A stretch of DNA of 6,346 bases from CAZEHS01 sp964511875 (GCA_964511875.1 CAZEHS010000134.1:1-6346), one strand, 5' to 3'; shown: positions 1 through 6,250, counted from the first letter of the stretch. Translations and numbers: made by a program. Notes: generated by a model from the sequence alone, not told the origin.

Positions 1-310
1 GGTCATCAGCCAGACCAACGATTGTGGAGATGGTTGTTTCCTGCTCCTGCATGAAATTGTCAGGATAAGTCACATGCTTGATCATACCGCCGCTTGCTGC
101 ATCGCCGTACTCTTTGATCATTGCTTCAGCACCTCGAAGCTCATCTTCGCCTTGTGAAACGGTGCCTGTTACAATACCGATGTGGATTTTTGATGCTTCT
201 GGAGCCGCTGGAGCCTCTGTTCCTGGTGCCGCCGGTGCAGCAGGTGCGCATGCTGCCAGGCTCACTACCATTGTGAGGGCCAATCCGATTGCTAATGCTT
301 TTTTAAACAT
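1..310 (-). CDS. DUF3798-family lipoprotein, N-terminal part (cut by window edge)
   Basis: This is the first 103 codons of a secreted lipoprotein; the rest lies outside the window. The ATG at 310-308 follows a good ribosome binding site (AAGGGGG about 7 nt upstream). The protein opens with a lysine-bearing n-region (MFKK), a hydrophobic core and a lipobox L18-A19-A20-C21, so it should be lipidated on Cys21 and anchored to the outer face of the membrane. An Ala/Pro-rich linker (about 22-40) follows, and then the mature domain begins with a beta strand, KIHIGIVTGT. The segments GIVTGTVSQGEDELRGAE and HVTYPDNFMQEQETT fit my memory of DUF3798, a family of clostridial lipoproteins thought to share the periplasmic-binding-protein (type I) fold. 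A substrate-binding role in uptake or sensing is inferred from that fold; the ligand is unknown. A promoter at 459-431 faces this gene, leaving a leader of roughly 115 nt. Another lipoprotein family of the same fold, such as BMP/Med, is the main alternative. Confidence 0.8.
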   Translation of the reverse strand, partial: MFKKALAIGLALTMVVSLAACAPAAPAAPGTEAPAAPEASKIHIGIVTGTVSQGEDELRGAEAMIKEYGDAASGGMIKHVTYPDNFMQEQETTISTIVGLADD

Positions 311-430
311 CTGTATCCCCCTTAATCAATTTTTGAGCTGTGCTCGTTTCTGAAAACACCTCAACTTATTCACAAAACAAAACAAATAATATGTCTTTTA
401 ATAGTGATAAGAATTAGTGATTTCAATGTC

Positions 431-459
431 ATGATACGTTTAAACGCAAATTGTGTCAA
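431..459 (-). promoter_or_regulatory. Sigma-A type promoter for the DUF3798 lipoprotein gene
   Basis: On the minus strand a perfect -35 box TTGACA (459-454) is followed by exactly 17 bp and a -10 box TATCAT (436-431, 5 of 6 to TATAAT). Transcription should start near 424, giving a leader of about 115 nt before the lipoprotein ATG. It is the best promoter match in the window, and no other gene lies downstream of it in this direction. Confidence 0.75.
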
Positions 460-469
460 ACCGGAAAAG

Positions 470-513
470 TGCATAATTATGCATCACAAGCTGCACATTT
501 GTATATCTATGCA
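470..513. promoter_or_regulatory. Two related dyad sequences upstream of the lipoprotein promoter (possible operators)
   Basis: The perfect 14-bp palindrome TGCATAATTATGCA (470-483) sits just upstream of the -35 box at 459-454. A related, less symmetric dyad TGTATATCTATGCA lies at 500-513, with centres 30 bp apart, close to three helical turns. Aligned in opposite orientation they share GTGCATAnnTATnCA. Their position would suit an activator, or a regulator that binds as two dimers. They resemble arginine-repressor boxes only loosely, and the regulator is unknown. Chance symmetry in AT-rich DNA remains possible. Confidence 0.3.
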
Positions 514-605
514 CAACCTCTCTTTACCACATTCTGATCAAAAATTCACGCTTAAATTCTTAATCTTTCGTAACAAATCACCGATTCCTTAAAGGGGATT
601 TTCAG

Positions 606-695
606 ATGTACTGTTTGTTGAACATGGTTGAAATCCACGAAGTGCAACGACTGCAAAAACAACACAGAATTTTGATTCGTATATATTACGAATAG
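606..695 (+). pseudogene. Short ORF resembling the N-terminus of an IS21-type IstA transposase (possible remnant)
   Basis: A 29-codon plus-strand frame starts at ATG 606, 8 nt after an AAGGGG sequence, and ends at TAG 693-695. From its second Met (codon 7, position 624) it reads MVEIHEVQRLQKQHRI and then LIRIYYE. This recalls the opening of IS21-family IstA proteins, which often begin MV-x-I-x-E-[IV]-x-R-L-x-K before a helix-turn-helix with an IR-x-IA-x-E motif. No helix-turn-helix follows in any frame, no istB is present, and I found no terminal inverted repeats. It may be a decayed fragment or pure coincidence, since the frame is very short and the resemblance comes from memory. Confidence 0.2.
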
Positions 696-873
696 TTAAT
701 AATCACTTCCTCATCGGATCACACACCGCAGACCGATTTCAATAATAATCATTCCCATTTAAGTGCATACATATCAAAATTTTAAATTTTCTTAATAGAT
801 TAATTCACTATTATTCATAAGCTTAAAATGACCTTATACATACTGGCAAAAATCATGAAAAGCTTTTCCGAAT

Positions 874-914
874 TAATAAAAGAAGCAATCGGTCCCGAAA
901 AACCGATTGCTTCT
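874..914 (-). terminator. Intrinsic terminator of thrS
   Basis: A perfect 13-bp inverted repeat (881-893 with 902-914) encloses an 8-nt loop. Read on the minus strand it begins 13 nt after the thrS stop codon, and its 3' arm runs into a T-rich tract (TTTTATTAATT, 882-872). This is a textbook rho-independent terminator. The plus-strand side has only a weak T-run, and there is no plus-strand gene for it to serve. Confidence 0.92.
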
Positions 915-927
915 GATTTTGTAAACC

Positions 928-2859
928 CTATGCCAGTGACAGCTGCTCGAGCAATCTGCCTTTGATTTCCTTCTGGATTTTTTCAATGATCACATCAAAA
1001 CTCATGCTTCCGAGCTCACCCAAATCTCTGGAACGAACAGCGACTGCATTTTCATCCATCTCCTTATCTCCAAGGATGAACATATAGGGAACTTTTTCAA
1101 CCTGAGCTTCACGGATCTTGTAGCCGATCTTTTCCTGACGTCCGTCCACAGAGCAGCGAATCCCCAGCTTTTTCAATTCGGAAGCCATTTCCTTTGCATA
1201 TGCCACATGGCGATCAGCGATCGGAATGATCCGCACCTGTTCAGGAGCCAACCAGGTTGGGAATTTACCGGCAAACTGTTCAATCAGTATTCCGATGAAC
1301 CGCTCAATACTGCCGAAGGCAACCCGGTGGATGACCACCGGCATGTGTTTCTCGCCGTCTTTACCGATGTAGTTGAGTTCGAACCGCCGTGGCATCTGCA
1401 TATCCAATTGGATGGTGCCACACTGCCAGGTACGTCCGATGCAGTCTTCAAGATGGAAGTCGATTTTGGGACCGTAGAAAGCACCATCCCCTGCATTGAG
1501 TTTATATGGAATCTCAAGTTCCTCAAGCGCTGTACGGAGAGCATCTTCGGCAGTTACCCATTCTTCTTCCGTACCGATTGAGTTTTCAGGACGAGTGGAG
1601 AATTCCACGTGATATTTAAAACCAAAGGTCTTATACACTTCATCGATCAACTGGGTAACGCCTTTGATCTCATCACGGATTTGTTCCGGCAGCATGAAGA
1701 TATGGGCGTCATCCTGAGTAAACGCTCTTACCCGCATCAGGCCATGCAGTGCTCCTGATAGCTCATGCCGGTGTACACGGCCTACCTCTCCCAATCGAAT
1801 CGGCAGATCCCTATAGGAATGCATATCCTGACGGTAAACCAGGAAGCCTCCCGGACAGTTCATAGGCTTAACTGCGAAATCCTCATCGTCGATCTGCAAT
1901 GCGTACATATTATCCTTATAGTTGAACCAGTGACCGGAGGTTTCCCACAGCTTGCGGTTCAGCATGATCGGCGTTTCTATGAGCTGGTAGTCATAACGGT
2001 CATGCACTTCTTTCCAGTAAGTCATCAACTCGTTTTTCAGAGCAGTGCCGTTAGGCAGGAAGAATGGAAAACCCGGACCTTCCTCTAAAAGAGCGAAAAG
2101 CTTAAGCTCCTTACCAAGCTTACGATGATCCCGCTTCTTGGCTTCTTCAAGCTTGTGCAGATACTCTTCAAGCAGCTTGGCTTTTGGGAAAGACGTGCCG
2201 TAAATTCGTTGCAGCATCTTGTTCTTCTCACTTCCGCGCCAGTAAGCACCGGCAATGCTGGTTAGCTTTAGAGCTTTTACAATGCCTGTTGAAAACGCAT
2301 GATGTCCTGCACAGAGGTCCGTGAACTCGCCTTGTTTATAGAAAGAGATGGCAGCATCCTCCGGAAGATCTTGGATCAGCTCAACCTTATAGCTTTCTCC
2401 TTTTTCTTCCATGAATTTGATGGCCTCTGCACGGGGAAGTTCAAACCGCTCCAGCTTCAAATCTTCTTTGACAATCTTCTGCATTTCTTTTTCGATTTTT
2501 TCCAGATCTTCCGGCTTGAAAACATGTTCGGAATCGAAGTCATAATAGAACCCGTTATCAATGGCTGGTCCGATCGCCAGTTTGGTACCTGGAAACAGAC
2601 GCAGAACCGCCTGAGCCAGAATATGGGAGCTGGTGTGCCGGAAGCTGTCCATACCTGGAGCATCCTCGAATTTCAGGATACTGATGGTTGCATCGTCGTC
2701 AAGAGGAATGCTAAGATCCACCACTTCCCCATTCACTTCTCCGACCACTGATTCTTTAGCCAATCGTTCACTGATTGATTTTGCCACCTCATAGAGCGTG
2801 ATTCCCTTTTCAAACTGCTTCTGTGATCCGTCTTTCAACGTTACTGTTACCTGACTCAT
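928..2859 (-). CDS. thrS: Threonyl-tRNA synthetase
   Basis: ThrRS charges tRNA-Thr with threonine in the cytosol, using ATP. The 643-residue product has the normal family length and domain order: TGS domain (about 1-63), tRNA-SAD editing domain (about 65-225), class II catalytic core (about 245-535) and C-terminal anticodon-binding domain (about 540-640). Editing-site residues are intact as HxxxH (His75, His79) and CxxxH (Cys183, His187); this site removes serine mischarged to tRNA-Thr. The catalytic zinc ligands appear as Cys335 (MNCPGG), His386 (DDAHIF) and His511 (VIHRV). Motif 2 (GRVHRHE, 360-366) and motif 3 (GSIERFIGIL, 516-525, Arg520) are present. The chosen ATG at 2859 has AGGAGG 7 nt upstream; an in-frame extension upstream reads through the inverted-repeat element and lacks family sequence. 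Expression is controlled by the T-box leader upstream and ends at the hairpin at 914-874. I see no frameshift or missing key residue. Confidence 0.98.
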   Translation of the reverse strand: MSQVTVTLKDGSQKQFEKGITLYEVAKSISERLAKESVVGEVNGEVVDLSIPLDDDATISILKFEDAPGMDSFRHTSSHILAQAVLRLFPGTKLAIGPAIDNGFYYDFDSEHVFKPEDLEKIEKEMQKIVKEDLKLERFELPRAEAIKFMEEKGESYKVELIQDLPEDAAISFYKQGEFTDLCAGHHAFSTGIVKALKLTSIAGAYWRGSEKNKMLQRIYGTSFPKAKLLEEYLHKLEEAKKRDHRKLGKELKLFALLEEGPGFPFFLPNGTALKNELMTYWKEVHDRYDYQLIETPIMLNRKLWETSGHWFNYKDNMYALQIDDEDFAVKPMNCPGGFLVYRQDMHSYRDLPIRLGEVGRVHRHELSGALHGLMRVRAFTQDDAHIFMLPEQIRDEIKGVTQLIDEVYKTFGFKYHVEFSTRPENSIGTEEEWVTAEDALRTALEELEIPYKLNAGDGAFYGPKIDFHLEDCIGRTWQCGTIQLDMQMPRRFELNYIGKDGEKHMPVVIHRVAFGSIERFIGILIEQFAGKFPTWLAPEQVRIIPIADRHVAYAKEMASELKKLGIRCSVDGRQEKIGYKIREAQVEKVPYMFILGDKEMDENAVAVRSRDLGELGSMSFDVIIEKIQKEIKGRLLEQLSLA

Positions 2860-2901
2860 ATTTTTCCTCCTTTTGAATATCCTGATAAGAGATGATAAAA
2901 A

Positions 2902-3007
2902 TGAAACCACCGAATTCACCGAAACCACCGAAAAAAGAATGCGGTATTCATTGATCAGCCACTGGTTAATTCACCATTCGGTGTTTTCGGTGAATTCGGT
3001 GGTTTCA
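2902..3007. repeat. 106-bp element with 31-bp near-perfect inverted repeats inside the thrS leader
   Basis: The arms at 2902-2932 and 2977-3007 are reverse complements at 30 of 31 positions and are separated by 44 bp. Each arm is itself built of three 9-bp units: GAAACCACC, GAATTCACC, GAAACCACC on the left (2903-2929) and the complementary set on the right (2980-3006). The element lies wholly between the T-box terminator and the thrS ribosome binding site, so in the mRNA it would form a long stem-loop 42 nt upstream of the start codon. Without it, the distance from terminator to start would fall from about 160 to about 55 nt, which suggests a later insertion. It could be a MITE-like or other interspersed palindromic repeat. 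I see no transposase and no convincing target-site duplication. Confidence 0.85.
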
Positions 3008-3020
3008 AAATTGTTATTTC

Positions 3021-3059
3021 AAAAACAAAAAAAACTCACGTCCTTGTAAGGGACGTGAG
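3021..3059 (-). terminator. T-box regulated intrinsic terminator upstream of thrS
   Basis: A 9-bp perfect stem (3059-3051 with 3043-3035) with a 7-nt loop is followed on the minus strand by eight T residues and a further T-rich run. It overlaps the antiterminator: CCCT at 3052-3049 can instead pair with AGGG of the T-box sequence (3080-3077), and CACG with CGTG next to it. This is the mutually exclusive arrangement expected for T-box attenuation. Confidence 0.93.
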
Positions 3060-3258
3060 ATATTCACGCGGTTCCACCCTGGTTGAATTGCTTCCACTCA
3101 GTCGGCCTTTATCGGAGCCACCCGTCGGGATTTCGCATAATGCTACTGACCCGCCGCTCAGGAGGTGTTTTCACGATTTCCGATAAAAGGCTTTCAGCCA
3201 AGGCCCTTTTCTCTCAAAATCGGAATTATCGTTACTCGTCTCCGTCTTTGCATAACTA
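3021..3258 (-). promoter_or_regulatory. T-box riboswitch controlling thrS
   Basis: This leader RNA senses charging of tRNA-Thr and controls transcription into thrS. The signature T-box sequence AGGGTGGAACCGCG is at 3080-3067 and includes the TGGAACC bulge that binds the tRNA acceptor end. Stem I can be traced as GGAG/CTCC (3243-3240 with 3164-3161), ACGAT/ATCGT (3232-3228 with 3177-3173) and CCGAT/ATCGG (3223-3219 with 3184-3180). A loop-E-like AGTA (3236-3233) faces GAA (3172-3170), and the distal part carries the typical GAGAG and GGCTGAAAGCC sequences. The specifier lies in the loop around 3169-3164. Threonine codons ACC (3166-3164) or ACA (3168-3166) are available, though the exact frame is unclear by eye. 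Uncharged tRNA would stabilise the antiterminator and prevent the hairpin at 3059-3035. Boundaries at the 5' end rest on the predicted transcription start. Confidence 0.95.
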
Positions 3259-3264
3259 TAATTG

Positions 3265-3293
3265 ATTGTAGCACTAAGACGGACAAACCGCAA
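3265..3293 (-). promoter_or_regulatory. Promoter of the thrS T-box leader
   Basis: The minus strand has TTGCGG (3293-3288), a 17-bp spacer and TACAAT (3270-3265). A TG dinucleotide one base before the -10 box makes it an extended -10 promoter, which offsets the weak -35 box. Predicted start near 3258 falls just ahead of T-box stem I. The -35 box begins only 18 bp after the trkH stop codon. Confidence 0.7.
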
Positions 3294-3310
3294 GATTCAG
3301 GATGAATTTA

Positions 3311-4756
3311 TCAGTCCCGCATCCAGGTCCTTGGAGTAAGGACAGCCAGAATCGTAAAAATTTCAAGGCGCCCCAGCAGCATCAGGGCTGAAAGGACCAA
3401 TTTACTGAAATCACTTAAGCCCGAGAAGTTGGTCATGGGGCCTACAAAGCCGAAACCAGGGCCGACATTTCCGATACACGCAGCTGCAGCGGAGGCTGCG
3501 CTTATGAAATCGACGTCATCTAGGGAGACAAGCAGAACTCCCAGGGCATAGAGCATCATATAGCTGAAGAAAAAAGCAGTCGTTGACGACATGATTCCAA
3601 GCGGTACCGTTCTTTTTCCCAGTCGGACCTGGACCACTGCTCGAGGGTGCATTATTTTGATGATTTCCGCCCGAACCAGCTTTAAGAGGAGAAGGATACG
3701 GATTTCCTTGATTCCTCCGCTTGTTGAGCTGGCACAGCCCCCGATGAACATCAGCAGGAACAGAATGACTTTTGAAAAGGTTGGCCACTGATCGAAATCA
3801 ACTGTAGCATAACCTGAAGTTGAAATGATGGATGCCACCTGAAAAAAGCTGTCCCGGATGATTGTTCCGATATGGCCTCCTTCAGCCGGAAAGATGTTCA
3901 CAGCAATCAGGATCGTGGAGGCCAGGACAACACCCAGGAAAAATCGCAGCTCCTGGTCTTTGATCACATTTCGCCACTTTCCTTTATATAAGGCATAATA
4001 CAGGGAAAAATTGCAGGAGGCCAATATCATGAAAATGCCTATAATCCAATGGATTGCAGGGTTGGTATAAGCGCCGATGCTGATATTCTTCGTTGAAAAC
4101 CCTCCGGTGCCAACCGTGCCGAATGTATGTACCGATGCGTCAAACAGATTCATGCCCGCGCCCATTAGGAGAAGGATCTCCACCAGTGTCATAATTATGT
4201 AGGAAGTGTACAATATTCGGGCGGTGACGTTGATCCGCGGTGTAATCCGGTCTGCAATCGGACCCGGGGTTTCTGCCCTGAACATCTGAAATCCGCCGAT
4301 TCCTACTGCCGGGAGAATCGCAACCGTGAAAACCAGGATTCCCATACCCCCGATCCAGTGTGTGAATGATCGCCAGAACAAGATCCCCATAGGGAGGATC
4401 TCCACATTCGGAATGACAGTAGACCCGGTTGTCGTAAAACCGGAAACAGCTTCAAAAAATGCATCTGTCATGGTCGGCACACTGCCGGACCAGAGCAGCG
4501 GAAAGGCTCCGATAATAGAAAAGATAAGCCACCCCAAAGCGACAATGGCAAGCCCTTCCCTGACTTTCAACGTGCCATCCCTGATATGAATCCTTATGCA
4601 CAGAAACCCGATAACCAGACACAACAGAATCGCATCAAGGAAAGACTTTGCTGCAGGTTCACCATAGTGCCATGAAATTCCAAGTGAGGGTATCATGAAC
4701 AGGGCTTCAAGTACCAGAAGGACCCCGATGACTCTGAATACGGCGGGATAATTCAC
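3311..4756 (-). CDS. trkH: Trk potassium uptake system membrane subunit TrkH
   Basis: TrkH is the ion-conducting membrane subunit of Trk potassium uptake. The 481-residue product is close to the usual family length and is hydrophobic throughout, with four repeats of membrane helix, pore loop, membrane helix. The four pore loops are visible: SGFTTTGST (105-113), GTVGTGGFST (213-222), STSGYAT (312-318) and IGNVGPGFG (428-436). Each keeps the selectivity-filter glycine expected for a potassium pathway. Also present are the conserved RSFTHWIGGMG (129-139) and the gating-loop segment GGCASSTSGGIKEIR (339-353). The start is set at GTG 4756, because CGGAGG (4770-4765) lies 8 nt upstream; a TTG ten codons earlier has no such site. 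The first 50 bp overlap the end of trkA in another frame, pointing to translational coupling. No terminator follows, only the thrS promoter. The partner subunit is TrkA. The related KtrB family is less likely because the partner has two nucleotide-binding domains. Confidence 0.95.
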   Translation of the reverse strand: MNYPAVFRVIGVLLVLEALFMIPSLGISWHYGEPAAKSFLDAILLCLVIGFLCIRIHIRDGTLKVREGLAIVALGWLIFSIIGAFPLLWSGSVPTMTDAFFEAVSGFTTTGSTVIPNVEILPMGILFWRSFTHWIGGMGILVFTVAILPAVGIGGFQMFRAETPGPIADRITPRINVTARILYTSYIIMTLVEILLLMGAGMNLFDASVHTFGTVGTGGFSTKNISIGAYTNPAIHWIIGIFMILASCNFSLYYALYKGKWRNVIKDQELRFFLGVVLASTILIAVNIFPAEGGHIGTIIRDSFFQVASIISTSGYATVDFDQWPTFSKVILFLLMFIGGCASSTSGGIKEIRILLLLKLVRAEIIKIMHPRAVVQVRLGKRTVPLGIMSSTTAFFFSYMMLYALGVLLVSLDDVDFISAASAAAACIGNVGPGFGFVGPMTNFSGLSDFSKLVLSALMLLGRLEIFTILAVLTPRTWMRD

Positions 4757-6119
4757 TGAAAAAACCTCCGTTCTGGGGCTTTGCAAAGAGATCCGGCTGA
4801 ACCGGGTTCTTTTTATGACTGAATAGAATCAGCCGATCCTTATCAAGAATTTCCATGTTTCCCTTGGGCTTGAAGAATTCGTTGCTGCGAATCACTGCCC
4901 CCAGCAGAATGCCCTTAGGAAAAGGGATTTCGGAAATCCTGTGGCCCATGAGGATGGTGGTCTCATCAACCACAATCTCCGTGATTTCTGTTTGCCCACC
5001 CAGCATCAGAGATGGCAGCAGCGTTTCGTTGTTATGGATAAAACGAATGATGTTACCGACAGAAATGGTGATCGGATTAAAGGCGTTGTCTATGGGCATA
5101 CGGTCCACAAGAGTTGCATAGTTATGCCGGCTGATCTTTGCAATAACCTTCCGGACGCCGATCTGTTTGGCCATCAGGGACATCAAAAGGTTCTGCTCAT
5201 CGTAGCCAGTCACGCTGACGAAAGCGTCCATCTGCTCGATATGTTCTTCCTGCAGCAGGTTGATATCCGTTCCGTCTCCGTTTATTATCAAAGCCTCTGT
5301 GAATTCTTCGGACAGCACCCTGCTGCGCAGCTTGTCCTGCTCGATTACAGTCACGGACAGTCCGTATTTCAGCAGCTTCTGGGTCAGATAGAAACCTGTT
5401 TTGCCGCCGCCCAGGATCATCACCCGGCGGATCTCATCCTGTTCAATACGGGTATTATAATAATCATAATAGTCGCTGAGACGATTCAGCGTATTACGTT
5501 TCCCAATGATGTATATTACATCACTTTCCTGGAGCACCATATGCTGATCAGGAATGTGAACCTCACCGTTACGGCTAATCGCAGCAATCATCAACCCGCC
5601 CACTTCGATGTCCTGAAGCGGCTTTCCGATATAATCCCTAAGCTGGTCTCCTGTGAGGTCGACAAGGGATAAGGTATTCTTGACGGTCGGGCTTAGATTG
5701 ATCCGCTGGTGTTTAAGCAAATATCTGACGATCTCCGATGCAGTGGCTAAATCAGGATTGACGATGTAGTCAATGCCCATCTCTGTTTTGAAAAATTCTG
5801 TCTGAGAGGTATACTCAGGATTCCTGATCCGGGCGATGGTACGTGGGCAGCCCAGTTTTTTGGCCATCGTGCAGATCAGTGTATTGGTCTCATCGCTGGA
5901 CGTCAAGCTGATCACCATATCCTGTTTCGGTATATCCAGACTTCGGAGCAGATCGAAATCAGTCCCGCTGCCGAGGACCGTCATGACGTCCAGGTGGTCG
6001 TGGATCCGCTCGATGGCCTTTTCGTTCTGGTCGATCAGAATGATGTCTATGCTTCTTTTATCCAAGGCTTCGGCCAATTTGTAGCCAAACTTACCTGCCC
6101 CGATGATTATTGCGCGCAT
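4707..6119 (-). CDS. trkA: Trk potassium uptake regulatory subunit TrkA
   Basis: TrkA is the cytosolic, peripheral-membrane subunit that binds nucleotide and gates TrkH. The 470-residue product is a tandem of two RCK units, as in classical TrkA, rather than the single unit of KtrA. The first Rossmann domain starts at once with GAGKFG (7-12) and has the acidic residue Asp30 at the end of the second strand (ILID). Its TrkA-C domain spans about 140-215. The second Rossmann domain has GGGKTG (237-242) and Glu260 (VIEQD), followed by a second TrkA-C domain at about 370-437. Both glycine motifs are intact, so both sites may bind NAD(H) or ATP/ADP. ATG 6119 is chosen because GAGGTG lies just upstream and the protein then begins directly with the first beta strand; a TTG ten codons earlier adds sequence outside the domain. 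The gene ends inside trkH (50-bp overlap). The two genes form an operon. Confidence 0.96.
   Translation of the reverse strand: MRAIIIGAGKFGYKLAEALDKRSIDIILIDQNEKAIERIHDHLDVMTVLGSGTDFDLLRSLDIPKQDMVISLTSSDETNTLICTMAKKLGCPRTIARIRNPEYTSQTEFFKTEMGIDYIVNPDLATASEIVRYLLKHQRINLSPTVKNTLSLVDLTGDQLRDYIGKPLQDIEVGGLMIAAISRNGEVHIPDQHMVLQESDVIYIIGKRNTLNRLSDYYDYYNTRIEQDEIRRVMILGGGKTGFYLTQKLLKYGLSVTVIEQDKLRSRVLSEEFTEALIINGDGTDINLLQEEHIEQMDAFVSVTGYDEQNLLMSLMAKQIGVRKVIAKISRHNYATLVDRMPIDNAFNPITISVGNIIRFIHNNETLLPSLMLGGQTEITEIVVDETTILMGHRISEIPFPKGILLGAVIRSNEFFKPKGNMEILDKDRLILFSHKKNPVQPDLFAKPQNGGFFSELSRRIQSHRGPSGT
4765..4770 (-). promoter_or_regulatory. trkH ribosome binding site, inside the trkA coding sequence
   Basis: CGGAGG on the minus strand lies 8 nt before GTG 4756. 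It decides the trkH start in favour of GTG over the upstream in-frame TTG at 4786. Because it is inside trkA, ribosomes finishing trkA pass over it, which suits coupled synthesis of the two subunits. Confidence 0.8.
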
Positions 6120-6179
6120 GATGCACCTCACATTCAATGGAAATGCCAATGGTGTTATCCAGAAAACACTGGGACCCAG

Positions 6180-6207
6180 ATTTTAGTATATCGTGATTCA
6201 CTGCAAA
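6180..6207 (-). promoter_or_regulatory. Candidate promoter for trkAH (weak)
   Basis: The trkA operon needs a start signal downstream of the tRNA terminator. The best minus-strand match is TTTGCA (6207-6202), 16 bp, then TAAAAT (6185-6180). An overlapping -10 reading, TATACT at 6190-6185, has no good -35 partner. Either would give a leader of about 50-60 nt. The match is modest and other positions between 6250 and 6130 cannot be excluded. Confidence 0.3.
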
Positions 6208-6250
6208 CGAACAGTGTTCAATAACAGGTTCTGTTTTTTCGGGTTTGGAT

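Larger units (their letters stand above)
311..873. other. AT-rich intergenic region between the lipoprotein gene and thrS
   Basis: This stretch of about 560 bp carries no convincing complete gene. It is clearly more AT-rich than the flanking coding DNA. It holds the lipoprotein leader and promoter (to 459), the two dyads at 470-513, a possible transposase remnant at 606-695, a dyad at 675-693 (ATTCGTA, 5-nt centre, TACGAAT), and a third GTGCATA-type motif at 763-777. The stretch from about 778 to 873 is mostly A/T runs, and I see nothing functional in it apart from the approach to the thrS terminator. Its length compared with the tight spacing elsewhere could reflect decayed mobile DNA, but that is inference. 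Confidence 0.6.

Noticed and set aside
78..353. 91-codon plus-strand frame opposite the lipoprotein gene
   Set aside because: It is antisense to a convincing signal peptide and lipobox. The Ala/Gly-rich peptide simply mirrors the Ala/Pro linker.
404..592. 62-codon plus-strand frame in the AT-rich gap
   Set aside because: It starts with GTG without a ribosome binding site and runs antisense across the lipoprotein promoter and both dyads. The peptide has no recognisable features.
857..868. GAAAAGCTTTTC 12-bp palindrome beyond the thrS terminator
   Set aside because: It has no loop to form a hairpin, lies past the terminator, and has no nearby promoter; probably chance in AT-rich DNA.
2860..2928. 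In-frame 23-codon N-terminal extension of ThrRS starting at 2928
   Set aside because: It reads through the inverted-repeat element, has no family-like sequence, and bypasses the strong AGGAGG site before ATG 2859, which starts the TGS domain correctly.
4941..5672. 243-codon open frame on the plus strand opposite trkA
   Set aside because: It is wholly antisense to a well-supported trkA. The peptide shows no recognisable domain and low-complexity runs such as IIIIII, as expected of a shadow frame.
6169..6179. CTGGGACCCAG palindrome in the trkA leader as a terminator or operator
   Set aside because: The stem is only 4-5 bp with a 1-3 nt centre and no proper T-run; it is probably chance.
6209..6219. 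GAACAGTGTTC palindrome upstream of trkA, resembling a LexA box
   Set aside because: The half-sites GAAC and GTTC are 3 bp apart rather than the 4 bp of the Gram-positive LexA site, and trkAH is not a typical SOS target.
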